Program-made: the position numbers and the translations under genes | Part shown: positions 27,467 to 35,347 of the stretch, one piece after another | Position numbering within the stretch: position 1 is the first letter of the stretch | Layout of the letters: the number at the start of each line of letters is the position of its first letter | The notes under the pieces: model-generated | Database searches by the model: none | Told to the model about the DNA's origin: nothing | What the model saw: only the letters and a program-made list of their open reading frames with translations | Assembly (NCBI GenBank): GCA_015487555.1 | Contig: WFPK01000044.1 | Location: 1 to 37,758, forward strand | Source: Phycisphaerales bacterium | GTDB taxonomy: Bacteria > Planctomycetota > Phycisphaerae > Phycisphaerales > UBA1924 | Length of the DNA: 37,758 nt | Direction of reading: 5' to 3'

Positions 27467-27492
27467 GCCCGGTTCGCCGAACCGGGCTTTTT
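27467..27492 (+). terminator. Terminator hairpin after mscS, repeat copy 1
   Basis: GCCCGGTTC (27467-27475) pairs with GAACCGGGC (27479-27487), loop GCC, followed by TTTTT. It is also copy 1 of a short palindrome family in the window; on the minus strand it reads into GGCCACC, as copies 3 and 4 do on the plus strand. Confidence 0.85.
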
Positions 27493-27509
27493 ATGTACCC
27501 CATCCCCAA

Positions 27510-27536
27510 ACCCGGTTCACCGAACCGGGTTTTTTA
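27510..27536 (+). terminator. Second terminator hairpin, repeat copy 2
   Basis: ACCCGGTTC (27510-27518) pairs with GAACCGGGT (27522-27530), loop ACC, followed by a T run. It shares the stem with copy 1 and lies 43 bases downstream, so mscS has a tandem terminator. Confidence 0.8.
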
Positions 27537-27553
27537 TGCGCCCTTTCCCAAGA

Positions 27554-27572
27554 CCCGGTTCGGCGAACCGGG
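27554..27572. repeat. Palindrome, repeat copy 3
   Basis: CCCGGTTC-GGC-GAACCGGG followed by CCACC. It lacks a T run on the plus strand and lies 15 bases beyond the end of the convergent asparagine synthase gene, so it may help end that minus-strand transcript. Confidence 0.75.
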
Positions 27573-27586
27573 CCACCGGGGAATGG

Positions 27587-29629
27587 CTATTCGTTTTGTT
27601 GTACCCGATCGAGCCATTTGCTCCAGATCGAGAGCACCAGCAGCATGTAGAGCCGTTGGGAATGATCGCGCCCGTGCCAAGGGTTGATTGATTTCTCCCC
27701 TGCGGCATCATGCTCGCGGAGCATCTGGTTCACAAACTTCATATTAATTTTGACCCCTGCATCGGCCAAGCCGGGGAACGGATCGTTTGATTCGAGGTGA
27801 TCGTAGAGGAGTTGGCGCATGTCGCCATAGTCTGTGCGGAACCACTCGCCGACGGGGATGGCGAAGCCCTGCTTGGGGCGATCGACGATGTGGTCGGGGA
27901 GGTATTGGCGGGCGACTTGTTTGAGCAGCCCTTTGCGCTGGCCGTTGGGCATGAGGATGTCGAGCGGGGTTCGCATCGCGGCTTCGATGAGATCGCGGGC
28001 GAGAAATGGGGCGCGGACTTCTAGGCCGACTGCCATAGATGCGGTGTCGGTCTTTCGGAGGAGGTCGTCGGGGAGGTAGTTCGTGAAGTCTTCGCGGAGC
28101 GGATCATCGATTCGATAGAATCGGTCGGAGCCGGTGGATTCGCCTTCGATCGACGGGATCAATCGCCGAAGATCAGGCGTTGGGAAGATGGCGAGGAGTT
28201 CGGAGTAGCCGCCGTAGCGGGCAGCGGTTGCAAGCCGGGCGAGGTAGGTCGATCGGTTGCCGGGTTGGCGTTGATCGAGCAGTGAGGTTGGAATCAGTTT
28301 GAGCAGATGATGCCAGCGGTTGAGCATCGGTGCGATGGTGTGTCTGCGGTATCCACCAAAGAGTTCGTCGCCGCCGTCGCCGGAGAGGGCGACTTTGATG
28401 TGTTCTTTGGCGGCTTTGGAAACCCAGTAGGTCGGGAGCAATGAGCTATCGCCGAAGGGGAGACCAAGTTGCTCGATGAGCATGATGAGATCGGTTGCGG
28501 GGTTGGCTTCGCAATCGAGTGTGGTGTGATCGGTGCCGATCTCTTTGGCGGTTTGTTGAGCGGCTTCTGATTCGTCGTATCGCTTGTCCGGCATGCGGAC
28601 GGTGAAGGTCTTGATGTCCGGGCGGTGTTGATGAGCGATGGCGGCGATGAATGCGGAGTCGATGCCGCCCGAGAGGAACACGCCGATGGGGACATCGGCT
28701 TCGAGCCGAGAAGTGATGGCGTATTCAATGATGGAATGGAATGACTGGCTACTTGATGGGTCACGCTGGGGAAGCTTGCAGCGAAGCTTGGCAGAACGCA
28801 TCAATGAACTTGCGTACCTTGGATCGCGTGGTTCTGCTCCTCGCAAGGGAGTCTCAGGGCAAATGCTCCAATGGCGAGGCGATGCGCCATACGCCGGGAG
28901 TGCGGGCACCCAGTCGGATCCGTTTTGTACCCAGCTCTCAAAGCCGGGGAGATAGATCATTTCGGGTGCATCGACCGTTGTATGCGTGAGATTTGCGGTG
29001 CCGGGGAGTGCGTTGCTGAAAACACGACAGTTCTTTGGCCCAAGCGCACTCTGGTAGCACGGCTTCTCCCCAGACCAGTCATTTCCATAGGCGATCTGCC
29101 CACTCGTGCCATCCCAGACCAACGCAGCATACATGCCATCGAGTCGGTCGATGATGGGCAGTTCCCATTCCCGCCACCCATGCACCAGCACCTCCGTATC
29201 CGAATGATCCGTCTCGAACACATGCCCAGCCGCTTCAAGCTCGGCCCGCAACTCCCGGTGGTTGTAGATGCAGCCGTTGAAGACGACGGCGACGATTGGT
29301 TTATTCGGTTCGATCTCGCTGGCAATGATCGGCGTTTCGCCGGGCTGGTAGGTCAAATCTGGGCGGAGCCGATCGCCGTCGTGGACCATCGGTTGGTGCC
29401 CGCCTTGGTGGTCGATGATGCTCAGGCGACGATGCACGAGGGCGACATCGACGATGGTGCCGTCATCGCGGACAGCACGATCGCGGAATCGGCCTTGCCC
29501 GTCGGGGCCTCGGTGTTTGATGGATTCGTCGAGGATATCGAGCCATGCTTCGGGGATCGCCTCCAAAGGCGGGGGTGGGGGGCCGTCGTTGGGGTCGTGG
29601 ATTTTGATGATGCCCGCGATGCCGCACAT
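27587..29629 (-). CDS. asnB: Asparagine synthase, glutamine-hydrolysing
   Basis: Makes asparagine (or amidates another carboxylate) with ATP and glutamine. The N-terminal glutaminase domain starts MCGIAGI, so Cys2 is the nucleophile after Met removal; HRGPDGQGRF, HRRLSIID and VFNGCIYNHRELRAEL follow. The ATP-PPi synthase domain has SGGIDSAFIAAI near residue 318 and ALSGDGGDELFGGYRRH. At 680 residues it is longer than E. coli AsnB (about 550), with a Pro-rich insert near residue 18. Last gene of a minus-strand operon, eight bases after the membrane protein gene. AsnB homologues with divergent substrates are common in surface-polymer loci, so the true acceptor is uncertain. Confidence 0.92.
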   Translation of the reverse strand: MCGIAGIIKIHDPNDGPPPPPLEAIPEAWLDILDESIKHRGPDGQGRFRDRAVRDDGTIVDVALVHRRLSIIDHQGGHQPMVHDGDRLRPDLTYQPGETPIIASEIEPNKPIVAVVFNGCIYNHRELRAELEAAGHVFETDHSDTEVLVHGWREWELPIIDRLDGMYAALVWDGTSGQIAYGNDWSGEKPCYQSALGPKNCRVFSNALPGTANLTHTTVDAPEMIYLPGFESWVQNGSDWVPALPAYGASPRHWSICPETPLRGAEPRDPRYASSLMRSAKLRCKLPQRDPSSSQSFHSIIEYAITSRLEADVPIGVFLSGGIDSAFIAAIAHQHRPDIKTFTVRMPDKRYDESEAAQQTAKEIGTDHTTLDCEANPATDLIMLIEQLGLPFGDSSLLPTYWVSKAAKEHIKVALSGDGGDELFGGYRRHTIAPMLNRWHHLLKLIPTSLLDQRQPGNRSTYLARLATAARYGGYSELLAIFPTPDLRRLIPSIEGESTGSDRFYRIDDPLREDFTNYLPDDLLRKTDTASMAVGLEVRAPFLARDLIEAAMRTPLDILMPNGQRKGLLKQVARQYLPDHIVDRPKQGFAIPVGEWFRTDYGDMRQLLYDHLESNDPFPGLADAGVKINMKFVNQMLREHDAAGEKSINPWHGRDHSQRLYMLLVLSIWSKWLDRVQQNE

Positions 29630-29637
29630 GGTTCGTT

Positions 29638-30201
29638 TTAGTCTCCGTTGGCGTTGGCGTTGGATTGCGTATCACCCGTATTTGGCGCACGATCGTGGTC
29701 TTTGAAGGTGCCGCTGTGGTAGCCCCAGATGGTGTGGATGATGCGGGTGAAGATCATGGCGACGATGAATGCGATGACAAAGGCCCACTTGGGTTGGACG
29801 CTTGCAAAGTGCTGGAGCGACCACATGCCCCCGATGGCGATGCACGCGAAGATCGGGACGAGTGCAAAGCGCTCGGCCTGCACTTTGCCGACATCGACAA
29901 GGAAGTTGCGTGTGCGCGATTCGGCGGGGGTGGTGAGCTTGTCGACGATGTGGGTTTCTTTCAGTGGACGCCAGTGGTTGGCGATCCAGTGGAGCCCGAA
30001 GTATAAGACGACATCAATGGTGGTGTCGATGACATAGGCCGCGATGGAGATGATGAACTTGTGTTCATGCCCGATCATGGCCGAGACGAGCATGACAGGG
30101 TATTTGGCCAGCGCGATCGAGAGCAACCCGGCGACGAAGACATTGACATTGATGTTGACCACCCGCTTGCGCTGATAGAACTTGAAGGCGCGTCTGGGCA
30201 T
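29638..30201 (-). CDS. Four-helix inner-membrane protein of unknown function
   Basis: 187 residues with four predicted membrane segments (around VFVAGLLSIALAKYPVMLV, ISIAAYVIDTTIDVVLYFGL, ALVPIFACIAIGGMW and FVIAFIVAMIFTRIIHTI) and a hydrophilic C-tail (DHDRAPNTGDTQSNANANGD). I do not recognise the family. It lies nine bases after the polyprenyl synthase gene and eight before asnB, so it is certainly co-transcribed with them. Confidence 0.8.
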   Translation of the reverse strand: MPRRAFKFYQRKRVVNINVNVFVAGLLSIALAKYPVMLVSAMIGHEHKFIISIAAYVIDTTIDVVLYFGLHWIANHWRPLKETHIVDKLTTPAESRTRNFLVDVGKVQAERFALVPIFACIAIGGMWSLQHFASVQPKWAFVIAFIVAMIFTRIIHTIWGYHSGTFKDHDRAPNTGDTQSNANANGD

Positions 30202-30210
30202 GCGTGGTCC

Positions 30211-31266
30211 TTAGTACGAGCGTTGAATCACCGCGTCGGCGATGAGTTCGAGCATGGAACGCCCAGCCGATGCGGGCAAATCGGCGAGTGCGTCCTTGGC
30301 TTGTCGCACATAGGACTCGGCGAGCTCTTGGGTTGCCTGGACTGAGCCGGTGGATTTGATCGCCTCGGTGATTTCGGGGAAGACCGAAGAATCACCCGAA
30401 GCAGCCTTCTGAAGGAGCATCAATGAGCGGGTGCCGTCCATCACGCCGGTCTTTTCGAGGTGGTGGATGACCGGGAAGGTGAGCTTGCCTTTTTCGAGGT
30501 CTTTGCCGACGGACTTGCCGACGGTTTCTTCGGTGCCCAGCAGATCGAGCACATCGTCTTGGATCTGGAAGGCGATGCCGAGGTACTGCCCGAAGCCCTT
30601 GAGCGCCAGCGTGGTGGGGTGGATGGACTGGTCGAACCCGAGGGTTGCCAGCGCGCCCAGCTCGCAGGCTGCGCCGATCAGGGCAGCGGTTTTGCGTTCG
30701 AGGATTTCGATGTAGGTTGCTTCGTCGAGCGAGAGGTTCTCGCGGTTGTGGAGCTGGAGGAGTTCGCCGGTGCACATGACCGCCGAGGCGTTGCCGACGA
30801 TCTGGGACGGGACGGGCGAGTTGAGCGACGAGCAGAGTTCGTACGCCGAGGCGATGAGGTAGTCCCCGAGGATCACGGAAATCTCGTTGCCCTTGAGCAT
30901 GTTGATCGTCTGCCCTCGCCTGCGAATCTCAGCTTCGTCGAGGACATCATCGTGGACGAGGGTCGCCATATGGACCATCTCGCAGACCGCGCCAGAGATA
31001 ATGTGGGAATGGGTGATGAGTTGACCGAATGCCTTATCGTCGAGGAGTTGGTCGATCTCCGGGTTGGCCGTGACGCCGCACAGCAGCGCCAGCGTCGGGC
31101 GGAGCATCTTGCCTCGGTAGCGTTCGATGTACGAGCACATCTGATCCACCGGAGGCAGATCGGACACGAGCTGGCCGGCAAAGACCGTTTCAACCCGAGG
31201 CAACGAATCAAAGATCAGTTCCTCGAGCACGCTGAGTTCTTGTGGGATGTCGAGTACGCCTTGCAT
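30211..31266 (-). CDS. ispB: Long-chain polyprenyl diphosphate synthase
   Basis: A 351-residue trans-prenyltransferase that extends farnesyl or geranylgeranyl diphosphate with isopentenyl diphosphate, most likely to the side chain of quinones. The two Asp-rich motifs are VHDDVLDEAEIRRRG (DDVLD at 106-110) and QIQDDVLDLLGTEETVGKSVG (DDVLD at 237-241). Also seen are RGKMLRPTLALL and GKDLEKGKLTFPVIHHL. Residues before the first Asp motif that set chain length (CEMVHMATLV) are small, consistent with a long product. The chain length cannot be fixed from sequence. Confidence 0.92.
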   Translation of the reverse strand: MQGVLDIPQELSVLEELIFDSLPRVETVFAGQLVSDLPPVDQMCSYIERYRGKMLRPTLALLCGVTANPEIDQLLDDKAFGQLITHSHIISGAVCEMVHMATLVHDDVLDEAEIRRRGQTINMLKGNEISVILGDYLIASAYELCSSLNSPVPSQIVGNASAVMCTGELLQLHNRENLSLDEATYIEILERKTAALIGAACELGALATLGFDQSIHPTTLALKGFGQYLGIAFQIQDDVLDLLGTEETVGKSVGKDLEKGKLTFPVIHHLEKTGVMDGTRSLMLLQKAASGDSSVFPEITEAIKSTGSVQATQELAESYVRQAKDALADLPASAGRSMLELIADAVIQRSY

Positions 31267-31296
31267 ATGGTGGATTTCCCGTCGAGGAGATGTGAA

Positions 31297-32196
31297 TCAG
31301 TCGTACGCGACAATGTAGGAGATGAACGCCGGGTCCGCGGTGCCTTCGAGTGTCGGTTCGTACTCGCCGTTGCCTTCGCCCTCGTCGTCTTCGTCTTCGC
31401 CTTCCCAGTAGACGACGACATTGGCGAACCCGGCTTCGCTGAGCAGCTCGCGGATTTCGGGCAATGACCAGAGTCGCCAGTGGTAGACAAACGCGTCCTT
31501 GATTTTGGTTTTATCGGGGAACTTGAAATGGATTCGGCATTCCATCTCGCCGGTGATCGGGTTGAAGTGTTTTTGTTCCCAGATATAGGTAAACACACGC
31601 CCGGGCCCGTCGTCGATTTTCTTCTTTTCCTTTGCTTCGAGCATCGCTTCGGACCCGCCATAGTGATCGAGGAAGAAAACTCCGTCGGGGCCGAGGCTTT
31701 CGCGCACTCCCTGGAAATAGCTGCGAAGCTCGTCGCGGGTCTTGAAGAGCCAGTAGCTGAAGTTCATCGCCAGCACACAATCCATGCCCGAAGCGTCGCC
31801 CGGGGTCAGGACATTGCGATTGAGCAGTGAGATGCGCTTCTGGGCATCCATATCGAGCTTGAGGACATGGGCCTCGATGCCGTAGTCGAGGGTGGGTTGG
31901 TCGAGATCGAGCCCGATGGCGGTGTTGGTTGGACGACGGCGGACCCATTCGGCGGAGGTGTTGCCTGTGCCACAGAAATCTTCGCGGAGGGTGATGGCCT
32001 TTCGCCCACGGATTTGCTCGAAGGTCTCGTCGATGAAGTCGATCTCGGCTTCGACATTCTGGACGGAGAGCTGGTAGAGCTCGTGGATATTGGTATTCGA
32101 TGCCGACCAGGCACCGGACTGGGCCGCCTTTTTCGCAGCCTTTGCTTCGAGTTTTTGCTGTCTGGACGGTTTATTAGGCATGGCGGTGGCACTCAT
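31297..32196 (-). CDS. Class I SAM-dependent methyltransferase
   Basis: A 299-residue Rossmann methyltransferase. The SAM-binding motif is REDFCGTGNTSAEW (about 71-84) followed by AIGLDLDQPTLDYG, then VLAMNFSYWLF and GVFFLDHYGGSEAM. The N-terminus is Lys/Ala-rich (about residues 1-30), perhaps contacting RNA or membrane. The substrate is unknown. It is the first gene of the operon, 30 bases ahead of the polyprenyl synthase; a quinone or lipid substrate is possible but not shown. A second in-frame ATG (residue 6, MPNKPSRQQK) is an alternative start. Confidence 0.85.
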   Translation of the reverse strand: MSATAMPNKPSRQQKLEAKAAKKAAQSGAWSASNTNIHELYQLSVQNVEAEIDFIDETFEQIRGRKAITLREDFCGTGNTSAEWVRRRPTNTAIGLDLDQPTLDYGIEAHVLKLDMDAQKRISLLNRNVLTPGDASGMDCVLAMNFSYWLFKTRDELRSYFQGVRESLGPDGVFFLDHYGGSEAMLEAKEKKKIDDGPGRVFTYIWEQKHFNPITGEMECRIHFKFPDKTKIKDAFVYHWRLWSLPEIRELLSEAGFANVVVYWEGEDEDDEGEGNGEYEPTLEGTADPAFISYIVAYD

Positions 32197-32397
32197 CGGT
32201 GTTTCTCTCCGGATGCTGGAAAAGTTGAAGATGCTCGATGGTCAACGAGCCGAAACCTCTTTCGGGAATGATAGTGACGGTTGTCCCCTGAGTCTCATGA
32301 TGAGGGGGAATCCATCTCAGTGAAGGATAGTGCCAAATCATCCCCAGCGGGCTACACTCGGTGTCTATTTCTATTGGAATTAAGAGGAACAATACCC

Positions 32398-33741
32398 ATG
32401 CATCTCACCATGGTCGGAACAGGATATGTCGGGCTCGTCACCGGAGTTTGCTTTGCCAACTCAGGCAACGATGTCATCTGCCTCGATGTAGACCCGGATA
32501 AAATCGCCAAGCTCGAAGCGGATATCTGCCCGATCTATGAGCCCGGGCTCACCGATCTGATGATTAAGAACCGTCAGTCGGGTCGGCTGACCTACACCCT
32601 CGACAAGAAGCATGCCTATCAGACTGCCGAGATGATCTTCATCTGTGTCGGCACGCCTTCGGATGACAAGGGACATACCGACATGACCTTCATCGACGAG
32701 GCAGCGGACGATATCGGGCATGCCATCAAAGAGCTCGGCCACGATGCCAAACCCAAAATCATCGTCGTCAAGTCCACCGTGCCCGTTGGCACGACCTTCC
32801 GCGTGCGCGATCGCATCAAAGAGATCGTCGGCGACATCCCCTTCCATGTCGCAGATAATCCTGAGTTCCTCAAAGAGGGCGACGCCGTCACTGATTTCAA
32901 CAAGCCCGATCGCGTTGTCGTCGGCGTCGAGTGCGACGAGGTCGGCGAAACCTTCCGCGACCTGTACGATCCATTCGTCCGCAACGGGCACCCGATCTTT
33001 GTGATGGATGTGCTCAGTGCCGAGATGGTCAAGTACGCATCGAACAACTTCCTGGCGACCAAAATCTCCTTCATCAACGAGATGGCCAACCTTTGCGAAG
33101 CCTACGGCGCCAACATCAACCGCGTCCGCGAGGGCATGTGCTCGGACTCACGCATCGGGCACGCCTTCCTCCATCCGGGCCTAGGCTATGGCGGGTCGTG
33201 TTTCCCCAAAGACACACTCGCCTGCATCATGATGGGCGACAAAGCAGGCGTCACCACGCAGGTTTCTAACGCAGTCCATGGCACAAACGAACGCCAACGC
33301 AACCTCTTCTTCAACAAAATCCTCAGCCACTTCGGAGGCGAATCAGGCTTACAGGGCAAAAAGATCGCCTTCTGGGGGCTGGCCTTCAAACCGCGCACCG
33401 ACGATATCCGCAAAGCCCCCGCGCTGACCCTCGTCCGCAAGGCGCTCGGACACGGCGCGACCTGCACCGGGTTCGACCCGGTCGCTGCAGCGAATGTTTC
33501 CAAGGAGATGGGCGACACCATCACCATCATCGACGACATGTACGAATGCTGCAAGGATGCCGACGCTCTGGTAATCTCGACCGACTGGGCCGAGTTCAAG
33601 AGCCCGGACTTCGAGCGCCTCGCCAGCGTGATGAAGGGCAAGGTCATCTTCGATGGGCGGAATCTCTACCGCCGTCAGCATCTCGGCGAGCTTGGGTTCC
33701 ATTACTACTCCGTCGGGCGCTCGCCCGTCAAGCCGGTGTGA
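32398..33741 (+). CDS. ugd: UDP-glucose 6-dehydrogenase
   Basis: Oxidises UDP-glucose to UDP-glucuronate with two NAD, feeding capsule, exopolysaccharide or lipid sugars. The 447-residue product has the NAD motif GTGYVGLVTG at the N-terminus, EPGLTDLM, FICVGTPSDDKG, STVPVGTT, EFLKEGDAV, KYASNNFLATKISFINEM and the active-site Cys268 in GYGGSCFPKD, then FWGLAFKPRTDDIRKAP. An AGAGGAA ribosome site precedes the ATG. The stop TGA overlaps the GTG start of the DNA methyltransferase gene (GTGA), so the two are translationally coupled. Confidence 0.95.
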   Translation: MHLTMVGTGYVGLVTGVCFANSGNDVICLDVDPDKIAKLEADICPIYEPGLTDLMIKNRQSGRLTYTLDKKHAYQTAEMIFICVGTPSDDKGHTDMTFIDEAADDIGHAIKELGHDAKPKIIVVKSTVPVGTTFRVRDRIKEIVGDIPFHVADNPEFLKEGDAVTDFNKPDRVVVGVECDEVGETFRDLYDPFVRNGHPIFVMDVLSAEMVKYASNNFLATKISFINEMANLCEAYGANINRVREGMCSDSRIGHAFLHPGLGYGGSCFPKDTLACIMMGDKAGVTTQVSNAVHGTNERQRNLFFNKILSHFGGESGLQGKKIAFWGLAFKPRTDDIRKAPALTLVRKALGHGATCTGFDPVAAANVSKEMGDTITIIDDMYECCKDADALVISTDWAEFKSPDFERLASVMKGKVIFDGRNLYRRQHLGELGFHYYSVGRSPVKPV

Positions 33742-34457
33742 ATCAGCCCATCGAACAACAAGACTGGATCGACCATGTGCATCGCCTGAGCGATGCTTCG
33801 GTTGATCTTTTTTACATCGACCCCCCCTTCAACACAGGCAAGACCCAAGCGGGCGACGCTGGGTCGTATCAGGATTCATGGGCGACGACCGACGATTGGG
33901 TCGCGTGGTTCCGTGACGGGATCGAAGCAACCATCTCCAAGATCAAACACACCGGGTCGATGTTGATCCATGTCGATTGGCGGACTTCGCATCGTGTCCG
34001 GGTGCTGCTTGATGAGCTTCTCGGCGAAGACCGATTCGTCAACCACCTCATCTGGCGCTACGGGCTCGGCGGGTCATCGCCTCGCCGATTCGCGCGCAAG
34101 CACGATGACATCCTGTTCTACTGCATCGACCCGGATCGGTATTTCTTTGACCCGCCGATGGTGCCCGCGACGAGCAATCGGATGAAGGGGCAGCTCAAAA
34201 AAGCCACCGATGTGCTCGATATCCCGACACTCAACAACATGGCCGACGAACGGGTGGGGTATCCGACACAAAAACCCCTCGCCTTGCTCAAGTTGCTCAT
34301 CGGTGCATGCTGTCCGCCGGGCGGGTTGGTCTACGACCCGTGCTGCGGGTCGGGGACGACACTCGTCGCTGCCAAGGAGCTCGATCGGGCGTATTGCGGA
34401 TGCGACCAGAACCCCCAAGCGATCAAAGTCGCTCGTGCTCGGCTCAGCCTCGTCTGA
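33738..34457 (+). CDS. Orphan beta-class DNA methyltransferase
   Basis: A 239-residue amino-methyltransferase (N6-adenine or N4-cytosine). Motif IV comes first: DLFYIDPPFNTGK (DPPF at 28-31), and the SAM motif I comes near the end: YDPCCGSGTTLVAAK from D200, followed by YCGCDQNPQAIKVARAR. This order defines the beta class, which includes CcrM and HinfI. GYPTQKPLALLKLLI lies between. The GTG start at 33738 overlaps the ugd stop; the residues before motif IV (DWIDHVHRLSDASVDL) match the usual N-terminus, so the protein is complete though short. No restriction endonuclease is next to it, so it may be a regulatory or housekeeping methylase. Recognition site unknown. Confidence 0.88.
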   Translation: MNQPIEQQDWIDHVHRLSDASVDLFYIDPPFNTGKTQAGDAGSYQDSWATTDDWVAWFRDGIEATISKIKHTGSMLIHVDWRTSHRVRVLLDELLGEDRFVNHLIWRYGLGGSSPRRFARKHDDILFYCIDPDRYFFDPPMVPATSNRMKGQLKKATDVLDIPTLNNMADERVGYPTQKPLALLKLLIGACCPPGGLVYDPCCGSGTTLVAAKELDRAYCGCDQNPQAIKVARARLSLV

Positions 34458-34467
34458 AGCTCTGTTT

Positions 34468-34497
34468 TCTCCTCCCCCGCGCCTGCGGGGAAGGAGA
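34468..34497 (+). terminator. Hairpin after the DNA methyltransferase
   Basis: TCTCCT-C-CCCCGC (34468-34480) pairs with GCGGGG-A-AGGAGA (34485-34497) apart from one mismatch, with a four-base loop. It is 10 bases after the methyltransferase stop and has only a weak T run, so it may be a terminator or an interspersed hairpin. Confidence 0.5.
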
Positions 34498-34538
34498 GTT
34501 TGCGGCAAATATAAGTCGGCAGACACGCACTCCATAAG

Positions 34539-34577
34539 GCCCAAGGCCCGACGCTCGAGAGCAGCCGGGCCTTGGGC
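34539..34577 (-). terminator. Probable terminator of the PEP-CTERM gene
   Basis: A perfect twelve-base stem, GCCCAAGGCCCG (34539-34550) with CGGGCCTTGGGC (34566-34577), has a 15-base loop. On the minus strand it lies 37 bases after the stop at 34615 and is followed by CTTATGG. Intergenic 34458-34614 holds this and the hairpin at 34468 and nothing else that I recognise. Confidence 0.55.
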
Positions 34578-34614
34578 GGAGAGGGACAAGAGTAGAAAAG
34601 AAGAGAGAAAACCG

Positions 34615-35286
34615 TTATCGTCTTCGTCGAGTCGCAAGCAACCCGCCGAGCGAGAGCAAAGCCAGCGATGACGGCGAGGGGATGATCGACACATTATCAA
34701 GATCAAACCCCACAACCAAAGGCGTATCAAGCCCGTCAGGACGCTCAACCGAGACCTGAAGATTGCCGACCGCTTCCATCACCGAGTTGTAAAAATCCAG
34801 CGTGGGAGGTCCTTCGAGGGTCAACAAGGGGTTGAAGAAATCCAGATCAAACGAAAGCGTCACCCATTGCCCCGATGCGACAAACTCGGGGAGCTCGACG
34901 CCGAATCCTGGGAAGTTGTTCGACCCGGCAACCCGCAGCGCGACATTGAGATCAATCCCGGCATCGTGGCGGAAGTCAAAGCTGATTTGCGTGATCCCGC
35001 TGGTGAGGTAGTTGCCTACGAAGGCGTCGCCCGATGCGTCGAAGTGATCTTCGCCTCGGAACACGCTGAGCCCGAATGGGCCTGCGCTGTTGAGATCGGC
35101 AGCCGATGAGATATACGCGCTGCCATCGAGTGCGCCCGCTGCGTTGTATGTCGGGGCATCGAATGTGCCCATCAGCCAGTTGTTGTCACCAGTTTCAAAG
35201 GTCTCGGTGAAAGGGGTGACGCCTGCCAGTGAAACCGAAGCAGCGAGTGCCAGTGTAGTCAGGGAAAAGCTGGTCATACCGGTCAT
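34615..35286 (-). CDS. Secreted protein with PEP-CTERM-like sorting signal
   Basis: A 223-residue surface protein. The start at 35286 has a TAGGAGAA ribosome site; a longer frame to 35322 lacks one. A signal peptide (SLTTLALAASVSLAG) is followed by a beta-rich region with aromatic residues (FTETFETGDNNWLMGTFD, ISFDFRHDAGIDLNVALRV), similar to lectin-like or carbohydrate-binding modules. The C-terminus IPSPSSLALLSLGGLLATRRRR is the tripartite motif, hydrophobic segment and basic end of a PEP-CTERM signal, with PSP in place of PEP. Such proteins are processed by exosortase, which is not in this window. Confidence 0.8.
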   Translation of the reverse strand: MTGMTSFSLTTLALAASVSLAGVTPFTETFETGDNNWLMGTFDAPTYNAAGALDGSAYISSAADLNSAGPFGLSVFRGEDHFDASGDAFVGNYLTSGITQISFDFRHDAGIDLNVALRVAGSNNFPGFGVELPEFVASGQWVTLSFDLDFFNPLLTLEGPPTLDFYNSVMEAVGNLQVSVERPDGLDTPLVVGFDLDNVSIIPSPSSLALLSLGGLLATRRRR

Positions 35287-35347
35287 GGGTGTTCTCCTAT
35301 TGTGTTGTCCCCGCATATACAAAGCAGGGGGTGTGGTGTGTGGTCAG

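Noticed and set aside
27467-27572. Three evenly placed repeats that could look like a small CRISPR array
   Set aside because: Each unit is a self-complementary hairpin of about 20 bases, two end in T runs, a fourth copy is isolated 10 kb away, and there are no cas genes.
33546-33737. N-terminal extension of the DNA methyltransferase inside ugd
   Set aside because: It reads ugd in another frame and has no methylase motif; the GTG at 33738 matches the family start.
33738-34457. A restriction-modification or phage-defence system
   Set aside because: No endonuclease or other defence gene flanks the methyltransferase; neighbours are a sugar dehydrogenase and surface proteins.
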